From Strigamia acuminata (lineage: Eukaryota; Arthropoda; Chilopoda; Geophilomorpha; Linotaeniidae), in NCBI GenBank assembly GCA_949358305.1, contig OX442320.1, positions 9,254,259-9,318,258 of the forward strand: a stretch of 64,000 bases of DNA, given 5' to 3'. Within the stretch, counting starts at the first letter, position 1, and the number at the start of each line of letters is the position of its first letter. Below, piece by piece: positions 1 to 11,010 of this stretch. Under the pieces are notes generated by a model that did no database searches, was not told the DNA's origin, and saw only the letters and a list, made by a program, of their open reading frames with translations. A program made the translations under genes and the position numbers.

Positions 1-956
1 GCAAGAGGCTTTTGGATGTCATCAACAACGTGCAGGATAATATAGGTTGTTTGGTGGTTTGTTTTGTTTGTTTGGATTGTTTTTTTGATTGGTTTTTGTG
101 ATAGATGCGTGCACGAATCAAGCGCTGCACGAAGGAGAGCGGTTGTTGGATTTGATCGCTTTGCCGGTGAAAAATGCGTCCGGGCAGGACGTGACGCCGA
201 ATTTTACTTCTTCGGTGATGCACATCAAACGAATTTGCGCCCAATTGCAAGAGCGGAAAAGCCACGTTGACGAAGCGGCGTGTGTCAAATTTCTCCGTTT
301 AAATCAGATTGCGAAGATGTTGGTGTGCGAATCTGAAGCGCGACAAGTAAATGAATAAATAAAATAAATAGATAGGTATTTATTTGTGGTTATTTTAGGC
401 GATTGGTTGGATCGATGATTTGTGCAATGTTTTGATTACGAGTTATTATTTAATTGGAATTAATCCGGACGATACTAGGGGGTTGGAAGAAGAGCATTGT
501 GCGTTTCAAGAGACTGCTCATGTATGTTTGTTTTTATTTTCTTTTTTTTAAATTTTATTTACGTTTATTTTGTTTGTAAAATAGCAAACTTATGAGTACG
601 GACGTCAATTGCTTCACGCAGCTTTGATTCTTCGGCGATCGAGCAAACTTAGCTACGATATTAATACGAGTTTAGGCCGACTCTTGCATCAAACATGGCG
701 GCGGTTTTTAGTCGGGTGTAAAGAGAAAAGTTTGCGGTTAACGTCGTGCTTGGAATTTCATTTGAATATCGAACGAGTTGAGAATATAAAAAATTGTTTT
801 AATCTTAATTTTAATTCTTATTTATTAAATATTTAGCTGTTGGCGGAATACGACGAGAAATATCGCGATGGCGACGTCCGTTTGAACGAAATCGGCCGCC
901 ATTTGTCGCAGGTCGTCAACACTGGAAAAGTGTTACTGGAAAGACTCAAATTACCA
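1..956 (+). CDS. 3' exons of a spectrin-repeat protein, probably SESTD1-like (5' truncated)
   Basis: Five exons read in one continuous frame: 1-45, 105-346, 399-521, 585-776 and 837-956. All have GT/AG borders and matching phases (phase 1 after the first, phase 0 after the others). The product is helical, with aromatic and leucine spacing typical of spectrin repeats (for example W in GWIDDLCNVL and in LHQTWRRFL). The gene begins upstream of the window, so no Sec14 domain can be seen. I suggest SESTD1-like because the next gene is a CCDC141 homologue, and SESTD1 neighbours CCDC141 in vertebrates; other Sec14/spectrin proteins (Trio/Kalirin, MCF2L) are alternatives. The exons are certain, the name is not. 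Confidence 0.75.
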
Positions 957-1412
957 GTAATATCCGTTAAACGGTAATAAAATTTTAAAAATTATCTCTT
1001 AAAAAGATTTTTTAAAAAAAATTGTGGTCAATGTCCTAAGATGAAGATGTTTTTGGCCTTTGCCAATCAGAGCTTGCACTTTTCTTTTTTAACTTGTTCA
1101 AGCGGGTGTTGTCTGTGCAGCATTTTTTTCTTCTTTCCTCTCTCGTGGGCTATAAATAAACCATTAAATCTTCTAACCAACGCCACATGCCACGAAAGCC
1201 ATTTGAAATTGACTGAGTAGACTGGAACAAACGAGGAGAACTAAGTCTTGACATGTGAGTACGAATTAATGTTACTGATCGCGTCAAAGTCAAGTTCACA
1301 CGCTTAACTCGACAATAAATGTATTTAGACATTTATAAATGCATCAAAACATTATTTTTTCACTTATTAACGACGTTTTACTCATTTTCCCCCGTTCTAT
1401 TTATACTCTTAG
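957..1412 (+). other. intron with unresolved splice phase
   Basis: The donor after 956 (CCA|gtaaat) leaves phase 0, and a stop follows in frame if it is not used. The next good acceptor (pyrimidine-rich tract, then ttag at 1409-1412) needs phase 2 to reach the obvious coding frame. Either a small exon with length 2 modulo 3 is hidden here or the two exons are not directly joined. I found no convincing candidate for such an exon. Confidence 0.5.
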
Positions 1413-2097
1413 GGCCGACAAACTTCCCTACGACGAAGCCGCGGCTGAGAAAATCCGGGAGAAAATCGACGAAGCCGAAATGAAATTGGACGAATATCGA
1501 GCACGGCGAAGAGATTCCGAGCATTCCTTTACCACATCCACATCCTCGGCCAAGATGGAGAGCTTCGTCACGGCCGATTCGTCCACTTACGGCGATTTTA
1601 AGTCTCTCACGTCGGACGGATGGAGAACCGCGCCGTCGTTGATGTCCGACGATTGGCGCTCGGCAACTTCCGCCGACGAATTGGACGACTTTTTCTCCGC
1701 CGACGAACACAACGTTGAAAATAAAAACGATTCGGAGCCGCCAGTAACGCTGAAATCGACGGAAACGCGAGTTTTTAAGGCGGTGTCGTCGGTTAAACAG
1801 ATGTCGCGCACCACTTTGTCGCATAATGGCAATTGCGAGCCGCTGGTCACTACTTCCCATCGTTCCCTGGTCGAAAGGTCCGTTCAAAATGGCGGGGCGG
1901 TGACGTCGGAACGAGAAAGCAGCTCGTCTTTGACTATTAGTAAATTGAATGAAGAATTGGAGGCGACGCTCGGGCCTTTGATTACCGGTAGTCCGGAATC
2001 CGAGTTAACCAAGTTTGAAACTGATCCTTTTGTTCAGCAATTGAAAGAGGTAGGTGAGCAAATTTGCGAAATGATAGATGGAATTATTATTAAGTAA
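1413..2097 (+). CDS. last exon of the upstream spectrin-repeat gene: charged helix plus Ser/Thr/Asp-rich tail
   Basis: Open from the acceptor at 1411-1412 to a TAA at 2095-2097. It starts with a highly charged helix (core KIREKIDEAEMKLDEYRARR, about residues 10-30). A low-complexity acidic Ser/Thr tail with F-containing clusters (ESFVTADS, LDDFFSAD) follows. A strong donor, GAG|gtaggt, lies at 2049/2050. Using it leaves phase 0, which matches exon 4201-4323 of the next gene, so this exon may either end the upstream protein or splice into the CCDC141-like part. The first stop gives a short 16-residue tail after the donor point. Confidence 0.7.
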
Positions 2098-2884
2098 AAG
2101 ATGAATTAGAATCTCTTTTTATTTCTAATCAATGAATATACCCTGTCCTTTGTTTTATTTTATCATATTCCTGTAATGTTACAATTTGTGAATTAAAAAT
2201 GAATTGTAGTCTTATCCTACACATCCGTGACTCTTTCTTTCGAACTAAATTTAATGAATTTTAATAGTTTAATCAGTCTTTTTCCTTTTTTCCTCCTTTT
2301 TGTAGTATTTTTTGGGGCCTAACGATGTTTGAAGTTGAGGTTAGTCCCACTAGATGGCGCTATGGCGGCGCGGTAATTTTAAATCACGTGAAATCACGTA
2401 AATCAAGTAAAAGCTTGTTTAGATTATGGAATTTTTTATTTATTTTGTTTTTTTTATTTCACCGGAAACTAAATTTGGTGATTATTTATTTATTTTTTAA
2501 AGAAAAAAACGAGTTTAACTTTTCCGTGCCATTACGGCATACTTTCCATTCCACGTTTTCTTCCCACCGTACCTCCTCCTCGACTCAATTTGGAATCGTC
2601 TGCTTTCTGGCTTTAGTTCGCCTTCTTCGCTCACTATTTCTGCTCATAGCGGACTCAAAAGGAGGAAGTTTTTTTTTTCGATTCGAATTTAAATTTAAAT
2701 TTAAATTTATTTTTATTTGGCCAAATTTTTTTTCGCTGTTTCTTTTTTTTGTTCGTTCTTTTTTTAAAATTGGAAAGTTTAAGTGTTGGGCTTTGGAGAG
2801 AACGGCTCCAAATGGATTACTACCAGCATCCAAGTTGAGAGAGCGACTGACTTTAATAAGTGAGAAAAGAGGTCCGAAAAGAAG
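2098..2884 (+). promoter_or_regulatory. 3' UTR of the upstream gene, then promoter and 5' UTR of the CCDC141-like start
   Basis: An ATTAAA variant polyadenylation signal sits at 2192-2197, about 100 bases after the upstream stop. The rest leads to the ATG at 2885. An in-frame TGA about 24 bases before that ATG shows that the exon begins translation rather than continuing an upstream frame. The stretch holds homopolymer T runs and a short TTTAAA tandem around 2690-2715. No TATA box or initiator is clear enough to place a transcription start, so the promoter assignment is inferred from position. Confidence 0.4.
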
Positions 2885-3028
2885 ATGGAGGGTGGTGCGG
2901 GGACGTTGGTGGACACCCCGGTGTCCACCTCAACGGGCAAACCGCCCGTTGAAGTCCCCGCCACCACGACTTTGAGCACGATAGCTGTGCAGGCGGGCAC
3001 AGCGCGGATAGTCATTGCACTGTTACAA
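2885..3028 (+). CDS. CCDC141: first coding exon of the CCDC141-like segment
   Basis: Forty-eight codons from ATG, ending TTACAA|gtaagt in phase 0. After a low-complexity Thr/Pro start comes TTTLSTIAVQAGTARIVIAL. From memory this resembles the N-terminus of vertebrate CCDC141 (shared AVQAG, then IVIA). That match, the upstream in-frame TGA and the CG-rich codons support it as a true start. CCDC141 is a spectrin-repeat/Ig protein known in neuronal migration and from heart; its role in insects is unknown to me. Confidence 0.85.
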
Positions 3029-4200
3029 GTAAGTGCATATTGAATGGTTAAAATACGTGCGGCTCTTTTAGCTGAAACTAGAAAGTGTACGGCTTCAAAT
3101 GCTTTTTTTTTTGTTTTTATTTTTTTAAAATATAAAAATGAATAAAAAGTGAATTTAATTATTATTTTTATTTATTTTTGTGATAATATTTCCTATTTTT
3201 GTTGCGGGTGCTGATTATCTTTTATAAATAATAAATTCCAAGTGCCATCTGCGCAGCTCATTCAATTTTCGCGTCATGGTTGACAGAATTAACGATTCGT
3301 GACATTCTTTCAACGTTTGTTTATGTCTGAACAAATACAATGGGATTTGAGGTGGTGAGGACGCAATTGATTAACATAAATAAATAATCTGTAGTGTCAA
3401 TCCGGGTTACTAATCATTTTATTTTTAGTATTTCAAAGAGATAACTCGGAACAGGAAGTTTAACAACAAGTGGCTTTAAATCTCGTTCCGGAAATCAGCG
3501 CAGATAAATTATTTTTAAAAATTAAAAAAGAAAAAATGTTTATAAAAATGAGGAATTTTGCAAATATATTTATTTTTTTCTCGTGATGATTAAATTCACG
3601 CGTGGGAGGGCGAGATGAACCCAACGTAATTTCATCTTCAAACATTTCTCCTAACCATAACTCAAATTAGACATGTTTCATTTCCCAACTTGTTTTTACG
3701 AACTTGTTCGTCATAAAAAGTACTCACTTTTTACACAAAAATTTTAATTTTTTATTCATTTATTTTTTACAATTTTATTTCTTTATTTTTATTGCATTTT
3801 ATTGTCACGTGATTGGCATTAACAACAAGTTTCATTGTGTTATTTTAGAGATCGTTTTCGAGCTGGTTTAATTTCCTTTTGATTATTTGTTTACCAGTTT
3901 TAATTGACGAGTCACCTATTTTGGAAAATTTGAATTATTTCCAAATAAGGAAATAATCTTTTTTAACTGTATTCAGAACACTCGTGAAGGGCGCTCGATT
4001 TCGTCGACCTTTCCTGTATATTCAGGTCCGATTACGTCACGTTTTAGGGGAAATGATTCAGCTGACACACAGCCCTAAGAAATATGGGTTGCATTTTTAA
4101 ATTTACACTTTTTTTTTTACTTTTTTTTTATTTGCAAAAATGTACTATGAATAATAAATAAATCCAATTTGATGTTTATTTATTTAATTTTATTTTTCAG
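3029..4200 (+). other. intron 1 of the CCDC141-like segment
   Basis: AT-rich intron of 1172 bases with homopolymer A and T runs. It ends in a classical acceptor (TTTTATTTTTCAG). I see no coding exon or recognisable element in it. Being the first intron, it could hold muscle or neural enhancers, but nothing in the bases shows this. Confidence 0.6.
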
Positions 4201-6842
4201 AGTACAGATTGGCTGAAATTAAAAGTCCTAGAAATGGAACCATGGCTTACAAAACTAGGCACAAGTCTAGAAGAAGCTGCAGACTTACAAAGACAACATG
4301 AGGAAGTTTTATTCAAGTTACAGGTAACTTGTGAATTAATAAATAAATAAATAAATAAATAGAAATTTGTTATTTATGAGGGTTAATTTCATTATTCAAT
4401 TCTTAACCTCACTTCCTGTTCATCATTTGCAACAGCGCTTCTCTTAGCAAAACGATGGGTTCTCCTAAAACCCGAATTAACCCACACAATATATGTTACA
4501 TAAAACACATAAAACATACATCCAAACATTATGGACTGGTACCATATTTTGTCCCAATGTTTACGAACCGGTCACGTACAATTGCTCTTTTAAGCCTATA
4601 TAATCTAAAGTAGTGGACCAGCACTGGACCACCATTTTGAGAAGCGAAATTTGCATATTTATGTATACAATTAAATATAAAATACATAATACGAAGCAAA
4701 AATTACACTCAGGAATTAGCTATTTCTTTTTTAATTTACATTTTTTAAAACCACAAACTAGAAAATCCAGTTGATCACACATACCTGCATTAATTTTAAT
4801 TTTTTAATTTAAAAAACTCGAGATGGTCACTTGATTTGTTGCATTCTTTAGCTGTTTTCCCAGCCATTTAATTAATAAATTCTATTTATCAATTCTGACA
4901 AAGCTTTACATAACACAATCTTGAAGTTTATTAGCATAAAAAATGGCCTCCATGGCTGCCGAGTTCAAATTGAAAACACATCTCCAAAAAAATGCATCTT
5001 TTATCCTCCTACACAAGTGGAAACTGTTTAAACCCAACCCACATTTATTTTTAGATGGGATAAACTAAAAATCACCCCAAACTCGCCCCCCACTAGAAAA
5101 TTCCCTACATAAACACATTGTCTAGTTTAGGCCTAGTTTAGGCTTATCTATCATCGTTGCCCGTCTTTAATTGTACTTCCTTTTAATTTTTTCTTCCTCC
5201 CAGACAAAAAAAAATACTGACGATTACGTAATAAGTAGTGCAACTCACAGTTGAACACCTCAGTTGGTGGCCAAATATAACTTTTGGGATGTCAGATGCC
5301 AAATAAGGATTATGTTGTGTTAGGGTTTAAATTACTCATTCACACAAACACATTTTAATACCAATTAAATGATTACTCATATTCTTTATTCGGGGGTTTT
5401 TGTTGTGGTAGATTGAAAGTTATTTTTTAGAAGGTCAAAGTTCGACCAGTTTTCGTTTGTGTGTTTATTTTTAGTTTTAAAAACCCTCACAATGTTGTTG
5501 AATTGAACATGAAACTTTTCTTTCTTTCTTTTTTGTTGATGTCACCTCACTTCCGCCAGTCTGGCCCTTGCATTTGTGTTTGCTTATTTTACGTCATTTC
5601 TTTTTTTTTATATGGTGCAGACGTGTTTGGAATTAATTTCTAATGAAGTGAATGCTTTTTTTTTCTTTTTTTTTTCCCTTTTTATGGAGCATAAAAATTC
5701 GTTAGGAGGAGAAAATATGTAAAAAGGTTTTTCAATGTGTTGAAAGTTGAAAGTGCACGATTGAATGGGTGTTGATGTGGATGGTTTTCTTTAGGAAAAA
5801 ATCTGTGTTTACTTTGGAAGGAAATATTGGAATGGTACAATATTTTGATATTGTGTAATAAGGAAGTGTAAAAATTCCCTCAAGAAAAATAGGCCTAATT
5901 TAAAATAAATAAATAACAAAAAGGTCATCTATAGAGCGTTTTGAGGAAATGAAATTTAAAAAAAAAAAAAATTTAAATCATCACAAAAATAAGCAAAATT
6001 TAATTTATTTAAATCCACAGGGAAAACAAAGTCCAGTAGAAGAACTACTAAACCAAGCTGACCAATTAATTTCCACACAAAAACCTCGAGCCGAAGTGTA
6101 CGCAGCAATGGCCGAATCTCTAGGCCAAGCATGGCGAGATTTGAATGCCCAATTGGAGCTGAGGAAACAGTTATTAGACCAAAGTGTCGCATTCTACAGC
6201 AGAGCGCAAGAAGTAAAATAAAAATAAAATAAAACACAGTAAAACATCGATTATCGGAACGTTGGTAAAGTGAACAACCGGTGATCATACATAAACTTCT
6301 CCCCAAGTAACACAAGTTGACTAGATTTTGCGAACAACGGTTTTGTGAACACAAAAAGTTCCGATAATCGAGTTCTACTGTAAAATAAAATCTAAGAAAA
6401 ATATCATCAATTTATTTGTTTATTATTTAGTTTATTGACCGCATGAACAAAGCGGACAGAGATTTTTTGGACTCGTCACTTCCAACCGATTTGGAGACGA
6501 TAAAAACTCTGCTGGAAATTCACCACAGCACAAAGAAAGGTATTGGCCATAGCGACGAGAGACGAGACAATGACCCAAGTCTGCTAACCTGGCAGTAGAT
6601 AAATAAATACTCGAGTGTTGGCACTCTCTGTCCCGTACTATTTTAAGACATTTTGCACACATCATCATTCTGATTTTATGACTGCACAATAAATCTTTTG
6701 TTTTTCATTAAAATAGGAATTCTAGAGGCGTCAATGCACACTTTAAACGAGGGTCAAATTCTTCTGGAACGTTTGAGAGAAATTTTAAACGATGGAATCG
6801 GAGATTCACGACCGGATAATCACCGCCAAGCGACAAACACCG
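4201..6842 (+). CDS. CCDC141: CCDC141-like exons 2-5: first spectrin-type repeats
   Basis: Exons 4201-4323, 6021-6212, 6431-6539 and 6717-6842, phases 0, 0, 1, 1. They encode long amphipathic helices. The strongest family signature is VYAAMAESLGQAWRDLNAQL (in exon 6021-6212), close to my memory of vertebrate CCDC141 (VY-AMAE-LG-AW). Earlier, DWLKLKVLEMEPWLTKLG resembles the W/L pattern starting the first repeat. Intron 2 (4324-6020) is long, the others short. The helices suggest a rod that positions the C-terminal Ig. Confidence 0.88.
4324..6020 (+). other. intron 2 of the CCDC141-like segment
   Basis: An AT-rich intron of 1697 bases. No open frame with coding character, no tandem repeat longer than a few units (a short TAAA run just after the donor), and no transposon ends that I can recognise. 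Confidence 0.55.
6237..6380 (+). mobile_element. pogo/Tigger-type MITE in an intron
   Basis: A 144-bp element with terminal inverted repeats: left end CAGTAAAACATCGATTATCG, right end inverted CAGTAGAACTCGATTATCGG. The CAGTA...TCGATTATCG ends are typical of pogo/Tigger DNA transposons. The right flank is TA as expected of a TA target duplication; the left flank is CA, so one copy has mutated. There is no transposase. It lies in the intron between exons 6021-6212 and 6431-6539. Confidence 0.75.
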
Positions 6843-6915
6843 GTACTAAAATAACCTAAAACGCGCTAAAATCTTTGAAATATCGTTATTTTAAGCGGTA
6901 AATTTACTATTCCAG

Positions 6916-7361
6916 CCATTTACGAAGTGGAAAAACTTCTCGAATCTCTCCACGACCGAAGATGTGTGTTGGAAATCCTTTGGAGCAAAAGAAAATCGAT
7001 TTTGGAGCAATGTCTTCAACTGAGCGTTGTCAACCAAGAGTTAGTCAACTTGGAGCAGTGGATAGAATCGACGGGCGTGCAGATCATGCAGACGACGAAT
7101 TTAGGCGACTCGTCAGCAACTGCCGAAATCTTGCTCCACGAGCACGGCAAAGTGGCGAGCCAAGTGAAGGAGTTACAAGACAGAGCCATACGGACACTGA
7201 GCACCGCGGAGCAGCTTCACGCGACCGGTCATTTCGCCGGGGAAAACATACGAAATCGAGGCTACGCTGCCGTCGACAAATTAAACGATGTTATCAATTT
7301 TATGGAGAACAGGAAAAGTCTTTTGGCGATGAGTGTGTCGTTTTTCCGGGCCGCGAACTCG
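6916..7361 (+). CDS. CCDC141: CCDC141-like exon 6: spectrin-type repeats
   Basis: A 446-base exon (phase 1 in, 0 out). It opens with VEKLLESLHDRRCVLEILW, which resembles the vertebrate family (leucine-rich helix then DRR). The rest is two to three amphipathic helices with Q/E-rich faces and few prolines. It ends before a short intron. Confidence 0.88.
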
Positions 7362-7428
7362 GTATTTTTTATTTTTGTTTGATTTTAACGTGAAATTAAT
7401 TAATTAAATTGTGTTTTATTTATTTTAG

Positions 7429-7799
7429 GCGTGGACTAAGCTGGATCAAGTCGAAGTGCAGTTGAGCACAACTGATTTAGCGAGAAATAGCGCCGTTTTG
7501 GCGCAACAACACGCGCAATTGGCGAGTGCCATTAGGGATATAACTGCACCGGCGCTGAGTGAAGGGCAGGCGATTTTGCAAGCGGTTGATCCGGACGATC
7601 CTGGGGTCGAAGGAGTGGCTAGGACGGTATTTCTTGGAGTGGGGTTTGGGTGGATAGTTATTGATGGAATTGGTGTGATTTTTAGATGCGGGAATTGGAA
7701 GAAAGACGATTTAATCTCGACAGCTTGTGCACTGCGCACACGGCTGAAAATCTGGAGAGGAGCAATGCGATTAATGCTTTTAATACGAGCTACACGAAT
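7429..7799 (+). CDS. CCDC141: CCDC141-like exons 7-8
   Basis: Exons 7429-7626 and 7686-7799, both phase 0. Helical spectrin-type sequence with the pattern QQHAQLASAIRDITAPALSE followed by an acidic turn (DPDDPGVEG). The second exon is a single helix with MRELEERRF at its start; that ATG is internal and not a start codon. Confidence 0.85.
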
Positions 7800-8023
7800 G
7801 TATGTTTAGTTTTTTTCCCATTTTTTTCCATTTTTTCCCATTATTTCCAGTTTTTTTCTCATTATTTCCCATTTTTTCCCATTTTTTCTCATTTTTTTCC
7901 ATTTTTTTCCCATTTTTTTCCCATTTTTTCCCATTATTTTCAGTTTTTTCTCATTATTTCCCATTTTTTTCTATTTTTTTTCTATTTTTTCCCAATTTTT
8001 TCTCAATTTTTTCATTTTTCCAG
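7800..8023 (+). repeat. pyrimidine-rich tandem repeat filling an intron
   Basis: The intron is made of imperfect copies of a T-rich unit of about 10 bases (CATTTTTTCC variants) from about 7815 to 8010. It ends at the acceptor TTTTTCCAG. Open frames through it encode only F/S/I/P low complexity and are not genes. Confidence 0.8.
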
Positions 8024-8376
8024 CTTATCACATGGGTGGTTGGTATTGGAGAGTCTTTTCTGCAAGGACACCAAGATATGGGAAGCATCTTGGCAATTGC
8101 AAAGGATTTTCTAGCTCTTCACGAACAACTTCAGTTTGACGTCGAAGTAATTTTTATTTGCTTAGAAGCGTGTAAAAGAGACTTGAATTGTCGAATTTTT
8201 AGAACAAAGGACGGGAAATCGATGCGCTTTTGAAGACGGTGCCGAATTTAGCGGACGACGAGATCGAAGAGAAAGCGGAGCAACTCAAAAATCGTTATTT
8301 ACAACTAAAAGCGGCGCTCGAAGATCGAATTAGAATCGCGCAAGTTTACGTCAAGTTTCACCGACTCGCTGTTCAG
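8024..8376 (+). CDS. CCDC141: CCDC141-like exons 9-10
   Basis: Exons 8024-8146 and 8203-8376, phase 0 throughout. They encode helices including SFLQGHQDMGSILAIAKDFL and a heptad-like segment AEQLKNRYLQLKAALEDRI. No catalytic residues are seen; the segment is structural. Confidence 0.85.
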
Positions 8377-8446
8377 GTGTCGAATTGTTCCATTAAAATA
8401 TTTAAAAAAAAAAAAAAAATTTAATTTTTTAAAAATTTAATTTTAG

Positions 8447-8782
8447 TTAAACCACGACATGGACGAAATGGAACGAAATCTAAGAAACAACGACAAAGTC
8501 GACGAAGGTTTCTGGAGGACTCTGGAGGAACGATGGCTAGCGATGCAACAAATCCTGCTGCAAATGAGCAACACCGGCAAAAACTTCATCTTGGATTCGA
8601 AAAAGAGCAAAGATCCGTACCTGGACATCAAAAGAGCCGTTCTTTGCGTGGAAACGCTGCTCGATCACTTCCAACAACGGCTCGAGAGACTGATGGAACT
8701 AAAAGACGATTGGCACAAACAACAAACGACCGTCAAAGAATTCCGCACGCAGTGGGAAGAATTCATACAAATTGTCCGACAG
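8447..8782 (+). CDS. CCDC141: CCDC141-like exon 11: full spectrin-type repeat
   Basis: A 112-codon exon, about one spectrin repeat long, bounded by phase-0 introns. Tryptophans in GFWRTLEERWLAMQQILLQM and DDWHKQQTTVKEFRTQWEEF occupy helix A/C positions usual for the fold. The correspondence of one exon to about one repeat suggests repeat duplication. Confidence 0.88.
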
Positions 8783-8841
8783 GTGAATATAATAATATAA
8801 TAAATTTAAATTTAAATTAACTCATTTGAATTTATTTTTAG

Positions 8842-9217
8842 ACCATAACTACAATCACGAGAACGCAAATCGATCTTTATCCCATTTTGAAAAGCGACAC
8901 GAATAAGACTCAGAACATCGTGTGGGAGTTGGAACGATTGAATGACGTAACCGTACCGAACTTACAAGTAATTCTCTTCCTTTTCCGTCGTAATTATCGA
9001 GTTTTTAAACGTTTTCTCGGTATTTCAGAGGGCCCAAGCCGAGATTGAAATGCGTTTCAAGGTCGCTGAGAGTTTGTCCGGCAAAGGCGACACCCGTGGA
9101 CAGAAAGACGAAATTCAACGAGAGTTGACTGAGTCGCAAAGACAACTGCAATCGGTGTTGACGGATTACCAAATATTACTCAACATGATGTTAAATTACT
9201 TCAGAAATGTGTTAGAG
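8842..9217 (+). CDS. CCDC141: CCDC141-like exons 12-13
   Basis: Exons 8842-8967 and 9029-9217, phase 0. The sequence is helical, with KGDTRGQKDEIQRELTESQR as a glycine-bearing loop before a long Q/L-rich helix. Ends LNYFRNVLE, then a short intron. Confidence 0.85.
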
Positions 9218-9284
9218 GTGATTGAATTCAATGTAATTATTGCCAGAACGAATTGATTGGATTTTTGCTTCATTTTTCCATCAG

Positions 9285-9797
9285 TTTGAGAAGAAAATCG
9301 AGAAAATGGAAGTGGAATTGAACACCCGCGTGTCGACGGACGGCGTAAACGAGGCGGAACGAGCGCTCAAAGAGCACGAAGCGAACAAACACGCCATTTT
9401 GGAACTGTTTAAATACACGAGCAACGAGGGCGAGCAACTCATCGCTCGCATCAGGCAACAAGAACCGGCGCGCGAGGCGCAGATGGACGAGGATAAAGTG
9501 CGGCGAACGATCGAGATTTCGTTCAACGAGTGGGGAAAAACGTGGGAAAACCACACGAGATATTTGCAACAAAATCTCCAGTTGTGTCAGTTCGACCAAG
9601 ACTTAAAACAGGTCCGAAAATGGAATAAAACGCGTTTGATTTGAGTTTTAATTGTCGAAAAATTCTCGTTTTAGATCAATAGTCACCTGGACGAATTGTT
9701 GTTGCAATTAAGCAGAATGAAAGGGAATTACGGAGAGTCGTTGCCCGCCGCCCAAGCGACTTCGCAGGCGTTTATTCACTTCCAAAAGACGATCGAG
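9285..9797 (+). CDS. CCDC141: CCDC141-like exons 14-15
   Basis: Exons 9285-9611 and 9675-9797, phase 0. The first opens with a charged helix (FEKKIEKMEVEL) and contains FNEWGKTWENHTRYLQQNLQ, with paired Trp in spectrin positions. The donor after 9611 (CAG|gtccga) is weak but keeps frame with the next exon. Confidence 0.85.
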
Positions 9798-9858
9798 GTC
9801 GGTTTCGGCGACTGTGATTGGTGAAATCGGGTTGAATGAACCGTTTTGTTCGTTTTAG

Positions 9859-10386
9859 ATGCTCGAAATGCGGATCCGGACGTTCGTGAGCACTGCGGAG
9901 AAGATGTTGACGGATCATCATCACGAGTCGCACAGGATTCGATTCGAAATCGAGAATCTGCAGTCGAAATGGAGCGTTTTTCACAGACAAGTCGGCGACA
10001 ATCGAAGACTGATCGATCTGTCTTTGGAGTATTTCAGAGTGGTCGAAGAAGCGGACGAATGGTACAACGAAATCAGCTCGTCGTTCATGTCTTTGGCTAG
10101 AAGGTCCACCGGGTGCCGCACGCCGGGACAGGCGAACCAGTTGCTCAAGGAAGTGGACGACTTGACCAAATCGCCCGGCCAGAGTCAACAGGAGGAGAGA
10201 CTCAGGAAGATTTCGACTATGGCGCTTCAATTGTACGGGGATAGGACGCCGGCAAGAGTCGAGATGATTTGCAACAAAAACAGAGAAATGCGAGACTCGT
10301 TCACGCACATCACCGAACAATTAATCGTCCTGGAACGGAATTTGAGGGTCGCCGAAGAGCAGAAACAAAAACAACAAAAAGACAAA
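9859..10386 (+). CDS. CCDC141: CCDC141-like exon 16: conserved C-terminal helical region
   Basis: A 176-codon exon, phase 0 on both sides. It carries the clearest family hallmark: EEADEWYNEISSSFMSLARR, then STGCRTP, then SQQEERLRKISTMALQLYG. In vertebrate CCDC141 I recall the same order (WY, ST-C-T, QQEER, LYG) just before the Ig domain. This makes orthology to CCDC141 rather than to a generic spectrin protein likely. It ends in a Lys/Gln-rich helix. Confidence 0.9.
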
Positions 10387-10446
10387 GTAAAATTTAAAAA
10401 AAATAAAAAATAAGATTTTTTTTTTTAAATAAAATTTATATTTTAG

Positions 10447-10957
10447 GAGGAAATGGACGCGAGTTTGTCGGCTGCAAAGGCCGAAGCTGAGGCGGCGAAA
10501 GCGGCTGCAATAACGGCGGAAGAAGCGCGGAAAAGGGCCGAATTGGAGACTAAAAGCGTTATCAAGGAGCAAATGTTGAAGGGGAAGGCCATGCCGGTTT
10601 CGGCGGTTCCTTTGCCCGTTTTCAGCCCGATGTCACCACCCGAGGAGCCGTCGTCTCCCAAAATGGCGCTTCAGCCGATCCCGCCCAAGTTTACGCTTTT
10701 GTTGCGAGATGCGGAGGTGACCGAAGGGTGTAGGTTCAAATTCCAGTGTCGCGTTACCGGCTACCCGATTCCGGACGTGCAATGGAGCAAATCGAACGTA
10801 ATAATAGCGAATAATCCCGATTACCACGTCACGTATCACGACGGATTGTGCACGTTGACGATCGAAGAGACGTTTTCCGAGGACACGGCGCAATTCTCGT
10901 GCCGGGCCGGCAATTGCGCGGGAATTGCCGAGACCAAAGCCAATTTGACGGTCGTAG
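10447..10957 (+). CDS. CCDC141: CCDC141-like exon 17: Ala/Glu helix and Ig domain 1
   Basis: Starts with an alanine/glutamate helix (KAEAEAAKAAAITAEEARKR) and a proline-rich hinge, then Ig 1 from about 10682 (PPKFTLLLRDAEVTEG) to the exon end (TKANLTVV). Vertebrate CCDC141 also ends in one Ig domain. The following intron is 53 bases, and its retention gives a stop at 10963-10965 only two residues on. This exon could therefore end a CCDC141-only protein or join Ig 2. Confidence 0.9.
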
Positions 10958-11010
10958 GTACGTAGATCGAATGACAAGTGAGGAGGAAATTGTAATGTGT
11001 TTTTTGGCAG

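Noticed and set aside
2325-2975. 216-codon + strand ORF over the presumed 5' UTR
   Set aside because: Phe/Lys-rich frame from T-rich DNA, different from the CCDC141-like frame starting at 2885.
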